Positions 27,250 to 36,162 of a stretch of 64,000 bases of DNA are shown here, in pieces. Below the pieces are notes generated by a model. The model worked only from the letters and a program-made list of their open reading frames with translations. It was not told where the DNA came from and searched no databases. Positions within the stretch are counted from its first letter, which is position 1. Each line of letters starts with the position of its first letter. The DNA comes from Pseudomonas benzenivorans. GTDB lineage: Bacteria > Pseudomonadota > Gammaproteobacteria > Pseudomonadales > Pseudomonadaceae. The translations under genes were made by a program, and so were the position numbers. The stretch lies in assembly GCF_900100495.1 (NCBI RefSeq), contig NZ_FNCT01000002.1:124001-188000 (forward strand). Reading direction: 5' to 3'.

Positions 27250-28444
27250 TGATTGCCTCCGCCGGATCGACCTTGAGCGCTGCATGGATCGCGAGCACGC
27301 TTGCCAGTGTGCAAATCAGCAACACGCTGGCCAGCCCAAGCAGCGTGTCCTGGACAACCAGCAGTACGTACTTGGGAAAGAATGGCGCCCAGAAGGTCGC
27401 AGCCACCTTGCCCACCACGAAGCCGATTAGCCCCAGGCCCAGAGCCTGCTGCAGGATCATCCAGGCGATGCTGCGATTGCGCGTGCCGATCAGCTTGAGC
27501 ACGGCGATCTCGCGGATCTTGCCCATGGTCAGGGTGTAGATGATGAAGGCGACTATCGCCGCGCTGACGATAGCGAGAATGATCAGGAACATGCCGATCT
27601 GCTGGGCCGAAGTCCTGATCAGCTTGCCCACCAAAATGCTTTCCATCTGATCACGGGTATAAACCTGCAGGCGCTTCCAGCGACGAATAAGCTCGGCCGT
27701 TTCGTTCGCATCCGCCCCGTTCTCCAGTTGCACCAGCACCGCATTCACATAGGGATTGCTTTCCTGGGCCGCGAGCAGCGCATCGAGCAGGCCCGGCACC
27801 TGGCTGCGGGCCACAGCCGGGTTACTCGTGGTGCGCCGGCGCTGCTGCCAGATGGCGTCGTTGTCCTTTAGAAATTGCGCTTCTTGAGCATCGCGCAACG
27901 GGATGAAGATCATCGGATCGCCATTTGAGCTGACCATGCGCCGAGTCAGCCCCACCACCCGGTAGTACTGGCGGCGGATCTGTACTTGCTCTCCCAGACG
28001 CAGGCCGCTGGCGACGTCGGCTACCGCTTCGTAATGGCTGTGCGTGATGTGTCGACCGGCTACCAGTTGACCGGGCTGTCCCGGTTCGCCCGGCCCGCCG
28101 GGCACCACGCCGACGACCATGGCGCGCACGTCGCCCTGGGCGCGCAACACCTGCATGGTGAGGTAGGTGACATTGGCCGCGCGGGCAACGCCGGGCATGC
28201 CGAGGATGCCGCGATAGAGATCATCCTGCAGGCTGGAGGACTCCGCATAGGGTCCCAGTGTGCCGCGCTGCACCACCCACAGGTCGGCACTGCTGTTGTC
28301 GAGCAGTACCCTGGCGTCATCCACCATGCCGCGGTATACACCGGCCATGGTCAGGGTCACGCCGATCAGCAGCCCCAGGCCGACTCCGGTAAACACGAAC
28401 TTGCCCCATGCGTGCAAGATGTCACGCCCGGCCAAGCTGATCAC
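27242..28444 (-). CDS. ABC transporter permease, FtsX-like (DevC type)
   Basis: This 400-aa inner-membrane protein has the FtsX/DevC topology: one N-terminal helix (about 17-37), a large periplasmic domain (about 40-270), and three C-terminal helices (about 275-390). DevC-type permeases work with an HlyD-like adaptor and an outer-membrane channel to export lipids, glycolipids or drugs. It overlaps the adaptor gene by 4 bp and the ATPase gene by 8 bp. No outer-membrane partner is nearby, so a shared TolC-like channel is likely. Confidence 0.88.
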   Translation of the reverse strand: MISLAGRDILHAWGKFVFTGVGLGLLIGVTLTMAGVYRGMVDDARVLLDNSSADLWVVQRGTLGPYAESSSLQDDLYRGILGMPGVARAANVTYLTMQVLRAQGDVRAMVVGVVPGGPGEPGQPGQLVAGRHITHSHYEAVADVASGLRLGEQVQIRRQYYRVVGLTRRMVSSNGDPMIFIPLRDAQEAQFLKDNDAIWQQRRRTTSNPAVARSQVPGLLDALLAAQESNPYVNAVLVQLENGADANETAELIRRWKRLQVYTRDQMESILVGKLIRTSAQQIGMFLIILAIVSAAIVAFIIYTLTMGKIREIAVLKLIGTRNRSIAWMILQQALGLGLIGFVVGKVAATFWAPFFPKYVLLVVQDTLLGLASVLLICTLASVLAIHAALKVDPAEAISG

Positions 28445-29634
28445 GTGGCGTCCCCCACCAGTTGCTCGACGATGCGGATGCGACTGCGCGGGGTCAGCGC
28501 CTGCTGGCTGTACCGCACCAACCGATCGCCCTCCTCCAGACCTTCGAGTACCTGCACATTGCCATCGAGATCGCTGGTGCCCAGCCGCACCGGCACGAAC
28601 CTCAGCGAGCCACCCTGGATACGCCAGACACCCAGCTGCCCATCGCGCCGCTGCACGCTGGCGTTGGGAATCACCGGTACGATCGTGCTTTGCGGAAGCA
28701 TCACGGTGACTTCGCTTAGCTCGCCGAGCTGCGGCAGCGGCTGTGGCAGATGGTCAAAGGTGATCTTGGCCAGGGTTTCCTCGGTAATCGCGTCGGCCAG
28801 CGGTTCGATCCTCAGCACGCGCCCGCTGCTACCTTCACCACTTTTCGAGCGCAACAGGATCCGCGCTGGCAGCCCGGGTCGCAGGCCATCCGTGCGCAGC
28901 TGATCGAAACGCACGTTCACCCACAGGCTTGCGCTGTCGACGATCTCCACCACCGTTTGCCCGGCCACTACCGTGGTGCCCGGCTCGAATTTCCTCGCGA
29001 CTACCAGCCCATCCAGGGGCGCACGCAGATGCAGCTGATCGCGCTGCTGGCGCAAGGCCGCGAGCCCAGCCTGGGCTTCCGCCACGGCTTCATCGGCCGC
29101 TTCGGCATTGGCACGTGCAGCCTGCAGGCTGGCGATGGCGATATCCAGCTCCTGCCGTCGCGCACCGATAGCTTCGCGGCTGACGTTGCCGGAACGCCCG
29201 AGAGTCTGGTAGCGCCGATCCTGCGCCTGGGCGTACTCGTGGCGAGCCAAGCTGTCGGTGACCAGCGCCGCGGCTGCCCGCTGACTGGCAAGCGCACGGC
29301 GCAGGCTGGCCTGTTGTGTGGCCAAGCGTTCGTCCAGATCCACCGGATCCATCTCGCCGATCGATTGCCCGGCCCGCACTGTATCTCCGACGTCAACCGC
29401 CAGGCTGAGCAACCTCCCCGTGGCGATCGGGCCGACCTGCAGGCTATAGCGCGCTTCCACGGTGCCGATGCCGAACAGCGCCGGGCTGAGCGGGCGGCTT
29501 TGCACGGTTACCGTCGTCACCGGAACCGGCGCCAGTGGTCCGCTGCGCAGCGCCACGTGGACGAACAGCGCCAGCAGCGGCAGCAGGACGGCCGCTAGCC
29601 CCAGTTGGCGTTTATTCACAGCCGGCATTTTCAT
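28441..29634 (-). CDS. HlyD family periplasmic adaptor subunit
   Basis: The 397-aa protein has an N-terminal anchor helix (about 10-27), split biotinyl-lipoyl segments (GPIATGRLLSLAVDVGDTVRAG and LRAPLDGLVVARKFEPG), a central alpha-helical hairpin (about 105-205) and a beta-barrel/membrane-proximal end. It links inner-membrane transporter and outer-membrane channel. GGAAG precedes the ATG and the start overlaps the TetR stop (ATGA). The order regulator-adaptor-permease-ATPase shows a single efflux operon. Confidence 0.9.
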   Translation of the reverse strand: MKMPAVNKRQLGLAAVLLPLLALFVHVALRSGPLAPVPVTTVTVQSRPLSPALFGIGTVEARYSLQVGPIATGRLLSLAVDVGDTVRAGQSIGEMDPVDLDERLATQQASLRRALASQRAAAALVTDSLARHEYAQAQDRRYQTLGRSGNVSREAIGARRQELDIAIASLQAARANAEAADEAVAEAQAGLAALRQQRDQLHLRAPLDGLVVARKFEPGTTVVAGQTVVEIVDSASLWVNVRFDQLRTDGLRPGLPARILLRSKSGEGSSGRVLRIEPLADAITEETLAKITFDHLPQPLPQLGELSEVTVMLPQSTIVPVIPNASVQRRDGQLGVWRIQGGSLRFVPVRLGTSDLDGNVQVLEGLEEGDRLVRYSQQALTPRSRIRIVEQLVGDAT

Positions 29635-30239
29635 TCTTCCAGCCTCGCGATGCTGCGGCGATAGAGGACAAACGCGCCGGGCGCCTGCCTGCGGATCTGC
29701 TCCACATCACCGGCCAGCATCGACTGCATTACCAGCCCCTGGATAACGCCGATGAACAGGGTTACGGCCGCCACGCTATTCACTTCGGCGGCCAGTTGCC
29801 CGCTGGCCTTGCCGGCTTCGATCTGTGTGTGCAGACGCTCGCCGTAGCGGCCGATCAGGGTTTTCACCATCCGCTTGGCGGGCGTCTCGCCAGCGCGTTG
29901 CAGCTCGCCGAACAGAATCCGCGGGATGCCGGGATGCCGGGCAACAAAATCGATGTGGGTCAGGAACATCGCTTCCAGTGCCTCCAGCGGCGAAGCGGCA
30001 GCGCCCGCGGCCTGGTCGACGCTGGCGAGCAGGCGCTCGGCCACCCACCCCATGACCGATTGCCAGATCGCTTCCTTATTGGGGAAATGCCGAAACAGTG
30101 CGCCCTGGGTCAGCTTCATGCGCTGCGCTATGGCTGCGGTGGTGATCTCGCTGGGATTCTGTTCGGCCGCCAGCTCGATGACCGCCTCGACGGTCACGGC
30201 GCGGCGTTCTTCCGCGGGTAAATGCTTGGGGTGTTCCAT
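29631..30239 (-). CDS. TetR family regulator of the efflux operon
   Basis: The 202-aa product has an N-terminal TetR helix-turn-helix (EITTAAIAQRMKLTQGALFRHF, about 34-55, given in two halves EITTAAIAQRM and KLTQGALFRHF) and a variable ligand-binding C-terminus. I place the start at the ATG at 30239, 13 bp from the perfect palindrome at 30252-30269, so it likely represses its own operon, which it heads. An in-frame TTG at 30251 is less likely. The inducer is unknown. Confidence 0.88.
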   Translation of the reverse strand: MEHPKHLPAEERRAVTVEAVIELAAEQNPSEITTAAIAQRMKLTQGALFRHFPNKEAIWQSVMGWVAERLLASVDQAAGAAASPLEALEAMFLTHIDFVARHPGIPRILFGELQRAGETPAKRMVKTLIGRYGERLHTQIEAGKASGQLAAEVNSVAAVTLFIGVIQGLVMQSMLAGDVEQIRRQAPGAFVLYRRSIARLEE

Positions 30240-30251
30240 GCGCGCCACCAA

Positions 30252-30269
30252 AGTAAGTAATTACTTACT
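30252..30269. promoter_or_regulatory. TetR operator (18-bp perfect palindrome)
   Basis: AGTAAGTAATTACTTACT is a perfect inverted repeat immediately upstream of the TetR gene. TetR dimers bind such sites; position and symmetry make this the probable autoregulatory operator of the efflux operon. Confidence 0.8.
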
Positions 30270-30313
30270 ATCTTATGTCACTTGCATGGAAGGTCAAGCC
30301 GAGTTTCTGCCCC

Positions 30314-31864
30314 TCAATACTCCACCTGCAGCTCCACACTACTGGGTTCTGCCTGACAGGCCAGCACCCAGCCCTGGCGCACCTGCTGCTCGCTCAGCGC
30401 CTGATTGCTGCGCATGGTCACGCTACCCGACACCACCCGGCACTTGCAGGCGGCGCAGACACCGGAGCGGCACGCGTTCGGCGGCTGCAGCCCGGCCTGC
30501 TCCATGGCTTCCAGCAGCATCTCGCCGCGCTGAACATCCAGCTCGTGCCGCCGGCCATTCAGCGTTACCCGGAGCCGACTGGGACGCGAGGCTTTCGCGG
30601 CGCGGAGGGGGCTGACGGGCTGCGCGGCGAAGCGCTCCAGACGAATTCGCTGTTCGATCACCCCGAGACCGAGCAACGCAGCCCGGGCGCCATCCATGAA
30701 AGGTTGCGGGCCACAGATGAAACACTCGGCCTCACGCCAGTCGGCGATCTCTCCGGCAATGGCGTCGGCCTCCGGCACACCTTGGCTCGCGTCGAACCAG
30801 TATCGCAGCTGCAGGCGCTGTGGATAGCGGCGTTGCAGCCCTTTCAGTTCGTCGGCGAAGATCACCGAGCCGGCATCACGGTTGGCATAGAACAGGCAGA
30901 CCCGCCCCTGTCCCTGGGCCAGCGCCGCCTGCAGGATGGCCATCAATGGCGTGATGCCGCTACCGGCGCCGAGCAGCAGCAGGTCGCCGGTCAGGTCGCG
31001 AGGGACGAACACGCCCGCCGGCGGCAGCACTTCGATGTGGTCGCCCGGTTGCAGATGGTCGAACAGCCAGTTCGAGGCACGCCCACCCGCAACCCGCTTG
31101 ACCGTGATGCGCAGCGGCTCGCCGACCTGCGGGAGTTGCGAGAGCGAGTAGCAGCGCAGCAGTGGCGGCTCTGCGCAAGGCACCTTGAGCGTGAGGAACT
31201 GGCCCGGGCGGGCGGCGAACCTTTCCTGCAGGTCTGCCGGGACGCGCAGGGTGAATGAACAGGCATCGGCGCTTTCCACCTGCCGTCCGCCGACCTCGAG
31301 GCCAGCAAACTCGCTCGCTCCCGATTGCGCCGAGGCCGGCGCAGAGGCCGGCCCTGACTTGGGCAAGCCGCGCAGCATCGGCCAAACCGACTTGGTACGA
31401 AACAGCAGCACATAGCCGATATGCAGGCCGATCAGCCACAGCGCCAGGTTGGCGAAGAACTCATGCACTTCTTCGGCATCGCCCAGCCAGGCGACGAAGT
31501 CAATATCGCTGGCGGCGCCGAACAGGTGCGGCGACACGCCGGGCAAGGCTGCCAGCACGTCGCCGTTGTCGACCATACCGAGCCCGATCAGGCTGGCCAG
31601 GCCGAAGCTGCCCAACACGCCGAACGTCAGCCACTTCCCGACTGCCGCCAGGCTGAACTTGCGATGATCCGCTTGCGACGGCGCCAGACGTGGGAAGCCG
31701 CGCAGACGCAACGGCGCGATCAGCAAGCGCAGCACCAACAACGCAACCAGGCCATAGCCCAGCCAGATATGCAGCAACTCCGCATCGTCGCCGCTCAAGT
31801 AGACGGCAACGAAGAATCCGGCCAGCAGCCAGTGCATTAACCGGAAACGGTTGAAGACGGCCAC
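30314..31864 (-). CDS. cytochrome b561 / ferredoxin-NAD(P) reductase / [2Fe-2S] ferredoxin fusion
   Basis: This 516-aa protein joins three parts: a cytochrome b561-type membrane domain (about 1-175, with four helices and heme-ligand His in LHIWLGYGLV and VHEFFANLALWLIGLHIGY), a flavin reductase (about 195-420; RCYSLSQLP flavin motif and GAGSGITPLMAIL nucleotide motif), and a plant-type ferredoxin with Cys465, Cys470, Cys473 and Cys503 (CRSGVCAACKC). It could pass electrons from NAD(P)H to the membrane heme and to the divergent c-type cytochromes. The start is GTG with AGAGGA upstream. In other bacteria the b561 partner of SHP/DHC lacks the reductase. Confidence 0.88.
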   Translation of the reverse strand: MAVFNRFRLMHWLLAGFFVAVYLSGDDAELLHIWLGYGLVALLVLRLLIAPLRLRGFPRLAPSQADHRKFSLAAVGKWLTFGVLGSFGLASLIGLGMVDNGDVLAALPGVSPHLFGAASDIDFVAWLGDAEEVHEFFANLALWLIGLHIGYVLLFRTKSVWPMLRGLPKSGPASAPASAQSGASEFAGLEVGGRQVESADACSFTLRVPADLQERFAARPGQFLTLKVPCAEPPLLRCYSLSQLPQVGEPLRITVKRVAGGRASNWLFDHLQPGDHIEVLPPAGVFVPRDLTGDLLLLGAGSGITPLMAILQAALAQGQGRVCLFYANRDAGSVIFADELKGLQRRYPQRLQLRYWFDASQGVPEADAIAGEIADWREAECFICGPQPFMDGARAALLGLGVIEQRIRLERFAAQPVSPLRAAKASRPSRLRVTLNGRRHELDVQRGEMLLEAMEQAGLQPPNACRSGVCAACKCRVVSGSVTMRSNQALSEQQVRQGWVLACQAEPSSVELQVEY

Positions 31865-31916
31865 GATGACAATCCTCTACAAATGGAATGCCTTCTTGTA
31901 CCTCCGTAGGCTGAAG

Positions 31917-31953
31917 CGGAGCTGAATACCGCCACCCCGCCAATTCAGCTCCG
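31917..31953. promoter_or_regulatory. inverted repeat between the divergent b561 fusion and SHP genes
   Basis: CGGAGCTGAAT (31917-31927) is repeated inverted as ATTCAGCTCCG (31943-31953), a perfect 11-bp pair with a 15-bp loop. It lies midway in the 139-bp divergent promoter region and could be a shared regulator site or a hairpin in either leader. Confidence 0.5.
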
Positions 31954-32003
31954 ATTAAGACAGCGCGCCTAGGCTCCGATCATCCACCATCGGAGGCCAC
32001 ACC

Positions 32004-32408
32004 ATGAAAGCCTACTGGGTCGCTCTCGCCTGCTGCCTGAGCCTGCCGGCATTCGCCGAGACGGAACACCCGCTGCTGCCCGGTTATGCCGAACAAGCCC
32101 GGCAGGACAACCCGGCCTTTACCGGCTTTTCCGCCGAACGCGGCAAGGCGCTGTACTTCGCCGAGCAGAAACGCGACGGCAAGACCATGAGCTGCACCAC
32201 CTGCCACACCGCCGACCCGCGCCAGATCGGCAAGACCCCGGCCTACCGCAAGGTCGAACCGCTGGCACCGGTGGCCAACCCCAAACGCTTCAGCAACCCG
32301 AAGAAGGTGGAGAAATGGTTTCGCCGCAATTGCGACGACGTCTTCACCCGTGAATGCAGTGCCCAGGAAAAAGGCGACTTCATCACCTGGATCAACAGTC
32401 TGAAATAG
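32004..32408 (+). CDS. SHP-like monoheme cytochrome c (DUF1924)
   Basis: The 134-aa product has a signal peptide cleaved after AFA (18|19) and one heme motif CTTCH (Cys64-His68). It matches the DUF1924/sphaeroides heme protein (SHP) family, periplasmic high-spin cytochromes that can bind O2 or NO. In Rhodobacter and Shewanella shp is co-transcribed with a diheme cytochrome c and a b-type cytochrome; here the same three functions are present, with the b561 part divergent. CGGAGG precedes the ATG. Proposed role: NO or oxygen chemistry in the periplasm. Confidence 0.9.
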   Translation: MKAYWVALACCLSLPAFAETEHPLLPGYAEQARQDNPAFTGFSAERGKALYFAEQKRDGKTMSCTTCHTADPRQIGKTPAYRKVEPLAPVANPKRFSNPKKVEKWFRRNCDDVFTRECSAQEKGDFITWINSLK

Positions 32409-32417
32409 GAGCGCACC

Positions 32418-32924
32418 ATGAGACGCGGAAAACCTCTGGCCGTCGCCCTAGTGGCGCTCGCGGTGGCCGGCTTTACCATTGCAGATGATGACGAACACCG
32501 CTACAAACGCCCCAAACGCCTGGCGGTACCGGCCGATGCTCCGCAGATATGGAAGGACGAGTGCGCCAGCTGCCACATGCTCTATTCGCCGGGCCTGCTG
32601 CCCGCTGAGGCCTGGCGCCGGCAGATGGACACGCTGAACGATCACTACGGCAGCAATGCCTCGCTGGAGCCCGAGGAGGAGCGCGAGATCCGCGCTTTCC
32701 TGTTGCGTGCCTCGGCGCGCAACCACCTGCCGGTAGAACCGGCGAAGACAGCCGGCGAGCCGCCGCGCATCAGCCAGACGCGCTGGTTCGAGCATAAGCA
32801 CGACGAGGTCAGCGCAGCAAAATTCCGCCGCGAATCGGTAGGCGGCCGGGCCAACTGCGTGGCCTGCCACCGCGACGCCGAGCGCGGCGACTTCGATGAG
32901 GACCGGGTGAAAATTCCGCGCTGA
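32418..32924 (+). CDS. diheme cytochrome c (DHC-like)
   Basis: The 168-aa protein has an N-terminal signal segment and two CXXCH motifs, CASCH (49-53) and CVACH (147-151). It fits DHC, the electron donor to SHP, and lies 9 bp downstream of the SHP gene. Periplasmic and soluble. Confidence 0.88.
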   Translation: MRRGKPLAVALVALAVAGFTIADDDEHRYKRPKRLAVPADAPQIWKDECASCHMLYSPGLLPAEAWRRQMDTLNDHYGSNASLEPEEEREIRAFLLRASARNHLPVEPAKTAGEPPRISQTRWFEHKHDEVSAAKFRRESVGGRANCVACHRDAERGDFDEDRVKIPR

Positions 32925-33004
32925 ACCACAGCCATGGAACATTTTGCCAGGGCATGGCGTTATATCCCTCGAACGGCGCAGGCAGGGTGAATCGGCGACT
33001 ATGA

Positions 33005-33565
33005 ATGGACAGCACTGAAAACGAACTCATCCAGCAGGCGGCAGCGGGCAATCGCCAAGCTTTTGGTGCTCTGGTACAGCGGCATCAGGCGCGCGTGTTC
33101 CAGTTCATTCGCCGGCTGCACGGTAGCACCAACGAAGCTGGAGACCTCACCCAGGAAACCTTCATCAAGGCGTACCAGGCCCTTCCCAGATGGCGACCCG
33201 AAGCGCGCTTTCACACCTGGCTGCTGCAGATTGCACGCAATACCACCCTCGATGCGCTGCGCCAGCGGCGCCGACGCCCCGAGGACACGCTGGAAGAGCA
33301 TGCACAACTGGCCGATCCTGGCCCGTCTCCGCTGCAGCACTTGGAGAGCGGACGCCGCCTGGCGTTGCTGGAACGGCTGCTCGCACGACTGCCTCTGGAG
33401 CAACGAGAGATTCTCCTGCTGCGTGAAGTGGAAGGGCTTTCCTATACCGAGCTGGCCGCCACCCTGGGCATCAATTCAGGCACAGTCAAGTCACGACTGG
33501 CCAGGGCGCGCGAAGCGATGCTGATCAGCTATCAGCAAGCAAACGAAGGGTATCCGCATGACTGA
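33005..33565 (+). CDS. ECF-type RNA polymerase sigma factor
   Basis: The 186-aa product has sigma region 2 (VFQFIRRLHGSTNEAGDLTQ and ETFIKAYQALPRW) and region 4 (LPLEQREILLLREVEGLSY and TELAATLGINSGTVKSRLARA). It overlaps the anti-sigma gene by 8 bp. The set sigma, anti-sigma, periplasmic sensor is like the CnrYXH/metal-stress signalling logic. It probably directs its own operon and nearby genes, possibly the SHP/DHC module just upstream. Confidence 0.92.
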   Translation: MDSTENELIQQAAAGNRQAFGALVQRHQARVFQFIRRLHGSTNEAGDLTQETFIKAYQALPRWRPEARFHTWLLQIARNTTLDALRQRRRRPEDTLEEHAQLADPGPSPLQHLESGRRLALLERLLARLPLEQREILLLREVEGLSYTELAATLGINSGTVKSRLARAREAMLISYQQANEGYPHD

Positions 33566-33986
33566 GCATCTGGATATGACGGTTTTGTCCGCCTTCCTCG
33601 ATAACGAACTCGAGTCCGATGAGTACGTCCGCGCCAAGCGCCACCTGGACGATTGTCCGAGTTGCCGCGCGACGCTGGCCGAACTACGCGCCATCAGCCA
33701 GGGCTTGCAGGCAATTGCCTGCGCCCCGCCGCCTGCCGAGCTGAGGGAAAGGCTGGATTGGTTGTTCGATCGGCAACCCACCGCCCCAGGCTGGCGGCGC
33801 TGGTTGCCGAGATCGCTGAGCGCCGCTGCGTCGATCACGCTCGGGCTACTGATAGGCAACGCCCTGCCCGGTCAGCCCGAGGTGAAGCCTGCTGACCACA
33901 ACCTGCTCGCGGTGCTTGGCAGCTCTCCACCCGGTGCGCTGTGTGCGCACCCCGAACTCTGTTATCTGAAGGTAAATTCGCAATGA
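33558..33986 (+). CDS. anti-sigma factor with zinc-binding HXXXCXXC motif
   Basis: The 142-aa protein has the zf-HC2 motif H29-X3-C33-X2-C36 (RHLDDCPSCRATL), then a membrane segment near 88-105 (SLSAAASITLGLLIGNAL) and a short periplasmic tail. Such proteins hold their ECF sigma factor at the membrane until a signal arrives. It overlaps the sigma gene upstream by 8 bp and the sensor gene downstream by ATGA. Confidence 0.9.
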   Translation: MTEHLDMTVLSAFLDNELESDEYVRAKRHLDDCPSCRATLAELRAISQGLQAIACAPPPAELRERLDWLFDRQPTAPGWRRWLPRSLSAAASITLGLLIGNALPGQPEVKPADHNLLAVLGSSPPGALCAHPELCYLKVNSQ

Positions 33987-34447
33987 CCCCGTCCACTCTG
34001 CGCTACGCCCTGACACTGTCGCTGCTGGTCAACTTCGGCGTAATTGCCGCGGTGGGATGGCAGAAGCTCCAGACCGATGGACTGCCCGTACCGTCCGGCG
34101 CACCCACCGAGCTGTCTCGCCACCTGCAGCTGAGCGCCAGCCAGTTGCAACGCTGGCATGACACCGAGGCACCGTTTCTGGCGTTTCTGCATGCCTCCAA
34201 CTCGGCTATCGGAGAACACCGCAATCGACTGATCCAGGCGATCTTCGACGAACGTGTCAACCGGCAGGCGATTGATGCCGAGCAGGCAAAGATCGCCGAA
34301 TTGCAAAACGACCAGCAGCGCCTGCTCATCGAGCAACTGCTGCGCGAGCGCGATATTCTCGAACCGCAACAGCGTGCAAAACTGGCTCAACTGCTGATAC
34401 ACCAGCCGGTTGGCGCTTCCACCATCGAGCAGTTGCATCGTCAGTAG
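33983..34447 (+). CDS. periplasmic heavy-metal sensor-like protein (CnrX/Spy/ZraP type)
   Basis: The 154-aa protein has an N-terminal membrane anchor (about 8-25) and a periplasmic helical hairpin (LSRHLQLSASQLQRWHDTE and, after a turn, IDAEQAKIAELQNDQQRLLI) typical of the heavy-metal-sensor/Spy superfamily. I chose the ATG at 33983, in an ATGA overlap with the anti-sigma stop, over the in-frame upstream start. It would release the anti-sigma factor on sensing metal or envelope stress. Confidence 0.8.
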   Translation: MTPSTLRYALTLSLLVNFGVIAAVGWQKLQTDGLPVPSGAPTELSRHLQLSASQLQRWHDTEAPFLAFLHASNSAIGEHRNRLIQAIFDERVNRQAIDAEQAKIAELQNDQQRLLIEQLLRERDILEPQQRAKLAQLLIHQPVGASTIEQLHRQ

Positions 34448-34534
34448 CCAGCCGGGGGGAACAAAACCGGAGACTCAGCGTTTCACCAGGACGAGCCACC
34501 TTTTCGATGGCTCGACACACACTGGAGCTGAACC

Positions 34535-35020
34535 ATGTTCGTTAAATCCAAATGCATTCTCCTCTCACTCATCCTCGGCAGCACGTCTCTGGGTATTGCC
34601 GGCGCCAGCCTCGCTGCCACAACCCATGACCATTCGCAGGCCGAAGGCGTACATGCGCTGCAGTTGAAAGCCGGTGAACGCTGGGCCACCGATGCACCGC
34701 TGCGCAAGGCCATGGGCGCGCTGAACGAAAGCATGCGTCAGTCCGTGGCAGCCATCCATGAGAACAGGCTAGCCGATGCGCAGTATGTCCAACTTGCGGA
34801 GCAAGTCCGCCGCGAAGTGGCCTACATGGTCGAGCACTGCAAGCTCCCCGCCGAGGCCGATGCACAACTGCACCTGATCATCGGCAAGATGCTGGCCGGA
34901 GCCGACAGCATGGCCGGGGAGACCTCGACGCAGCGCGACGGCGCGATCATGCTGATGGGCGCGCTGAGCGACTACGCCAGCTACTTCGCCGACCCCGGTT
35001 TTACCCCGATCGAGCATTGA
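34535..35020 (+). CDS. small exported protein, DnrO-like annotation
   Basis: The 161-aa product has a signal peptide (about 1-28, ending SLAA), a His-containing stretch THDHSQAEG, then an all-helical domain (APLRKAMGALNESMRQSV ... LAEQVRREVAYMVEHCKLP). Similar Pseudomonas proteins are, from memory, annotated DnrO; no function is certain. GAGCT-type weak ribosome-binding site. It follows the metal-sensor gene by 87 bp and is probably part of the same regulon, perhaps as a periplasmic metal binder. Confidence 0.65.
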   Translation: MFVKSKCILLSLILGSTSLGIAGASLAATTHDHSQAEGVHALQLKAGERWATDAPLRKAMGALNESMRQSVAAIHENRLADAQYVQLAEQVRREVAYMVEHCKLPAEADAQLHLIIGKMLAGADSMAGETSTQRDGAIMLMGALSDYASYFADPGFTPIEH

Positions 35021-35291
35021 TAGCCCGAGCGTCCATGAACCTGGCGAGCGGCAATGGATCGCTGCGCGCCAGGGTCATCTAGAAACAGTCATCGACTGAT
35101 CATGCCATCCACAGATGCCCCCAACGATCTTCCAAGCAACGCCGAGTTGGGGATTGTAAATCCCGAACCTGTAGGCTCCGTCAGGTTCAATATCATCTAC
35201 GCTCCCGAATCGACTGTGTTGTCGCCTCAACCGGTGCCTGTCTCGGCCGGCCATCAGCGGCACCAGCACCAGATCGTGAGGGGCTGGAGTC

Positions 35292-35477
35292 GACCGATTC
35301 TGTTGAAAAAGTCGGTCTTGGCCGGAGCCGCCTTTCCAGAGCTCAAAAAACGCACGATTGTGGCGTTGCTGTGTGAAAACCAAAGCAGTTACGTCTTACG
35401 TTCGGCTCAGATTTCAACGTAGGCAACGCTCTTTTGTGGGCAGAAATTTCAAAAGGACTTTTTCAACAGAATCGACC
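35292..35477. mobile_element. MITE, copy 1 (186 bp)
   Basis: Terminal inverted repeats CGATTCTGTTGAAAAAGTC occur at 35295-35313 and inverted at 35456-35474. The interior is nearly the same as that of a second 186-bp copy at 50640-50825. It encodes no transposase, so it must be moved by one elsewhere. Flanking target duplication is unclear. Confidence 0.8.
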
Positions 35478-35861
35478 CATTGCGGCCGGTGGCGACCGGC
35501 ATAGATCGGCCCAGACCGTGTAAAAAAGCAGCAAGCGATGGCAATCAACTACTGAGTGATTTTCTTAGTCCCAGGAGCTCGTGGGAGGCTCAATCAGGCG
35601 CAATCGGTCATTCTGGTTGTTATGGGCACTTCCGGCTTCGGCGCGCATGTTGAGAGGGGGCAGGACTGTTGGCGCTGATGGAAAATTGACCCACCCTGCC
35701 GATTGAAATTTGACCCAGGGTGGATTGCTGATTTCAGCCTCAGCAATTGTGGATAAGTTTAGCAACGGAGCTGCTTTTGAATCCCTTCCTTTCGATCGTC
35801 CCAAGCGGCGACTGATGACCTGCTACATGTCGTCATGCAGCAGGCCATCCTTTCCCTAAAA
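35478..35861. other. IS21-type right end and dispersed-repeat debris
   Basis: After the MITE comes a dispersed-repeat fragment (35478-35516). At 35667-35693 lies an IS21-type end, TGTTGGCGCTGATGGAAAAT then TGACCCA, followed by a second TTGACCCAGG copy near 35715, the multiple-repeat structure of IS21 ends. This belongs to the istB fragment that follows on the reverse strand. A DnaA-like TGTGGATAA lies at 35749-35757. Confidence 0.65.
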
Positions 35862-36158
35862 TCAAAACGCTTCGTCGTCCACCTGCTTCTGATCGTCCTT
35901 GCGTTTTCGTTCGCGTGATTTGATCTTTGCCTGGGCCGCCAAGCTGCTGTGCTGCAGACGGTAGGACTCGTTGCCCGTTTCGACGATGTGGCAGTGGTGG
36001 GTCAGTCGATCTAGCAGGGCGGTGGTCATCTTGGCGTCACCGAACACGCTCGACCATTCTGCGAAGCTCAGGTTGGTCGTGATTACCACCCTGGTGTGCT
36101 CGTAAAGCTTGGACAGCAGGTGAAACAGCAAGGCGCCGCCGGCCTGACTGAACGGCAA
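35862..36158 (-). pseudogene. istB: istB fragment (IS21 family), C-terminal part
   Basis: The reverse strand encodes the end of an IstB helper ATPase: [39 protein letters not shown] and [20 protein letters not shown] full IstB has about 250 aa; only about 98 remain, cut at the palindrome at 36163. The stop is followed by the IS21 end at 35667. Confidence 0.85.
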
Positions 36159-36162
36159 ATAT

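Noticed and set aside
35054..35422. 122-aa forward frame across MITE copy 1
   Set aside because: Half of it lies inside the MITE and it has no recognisable sequence; chance frame.
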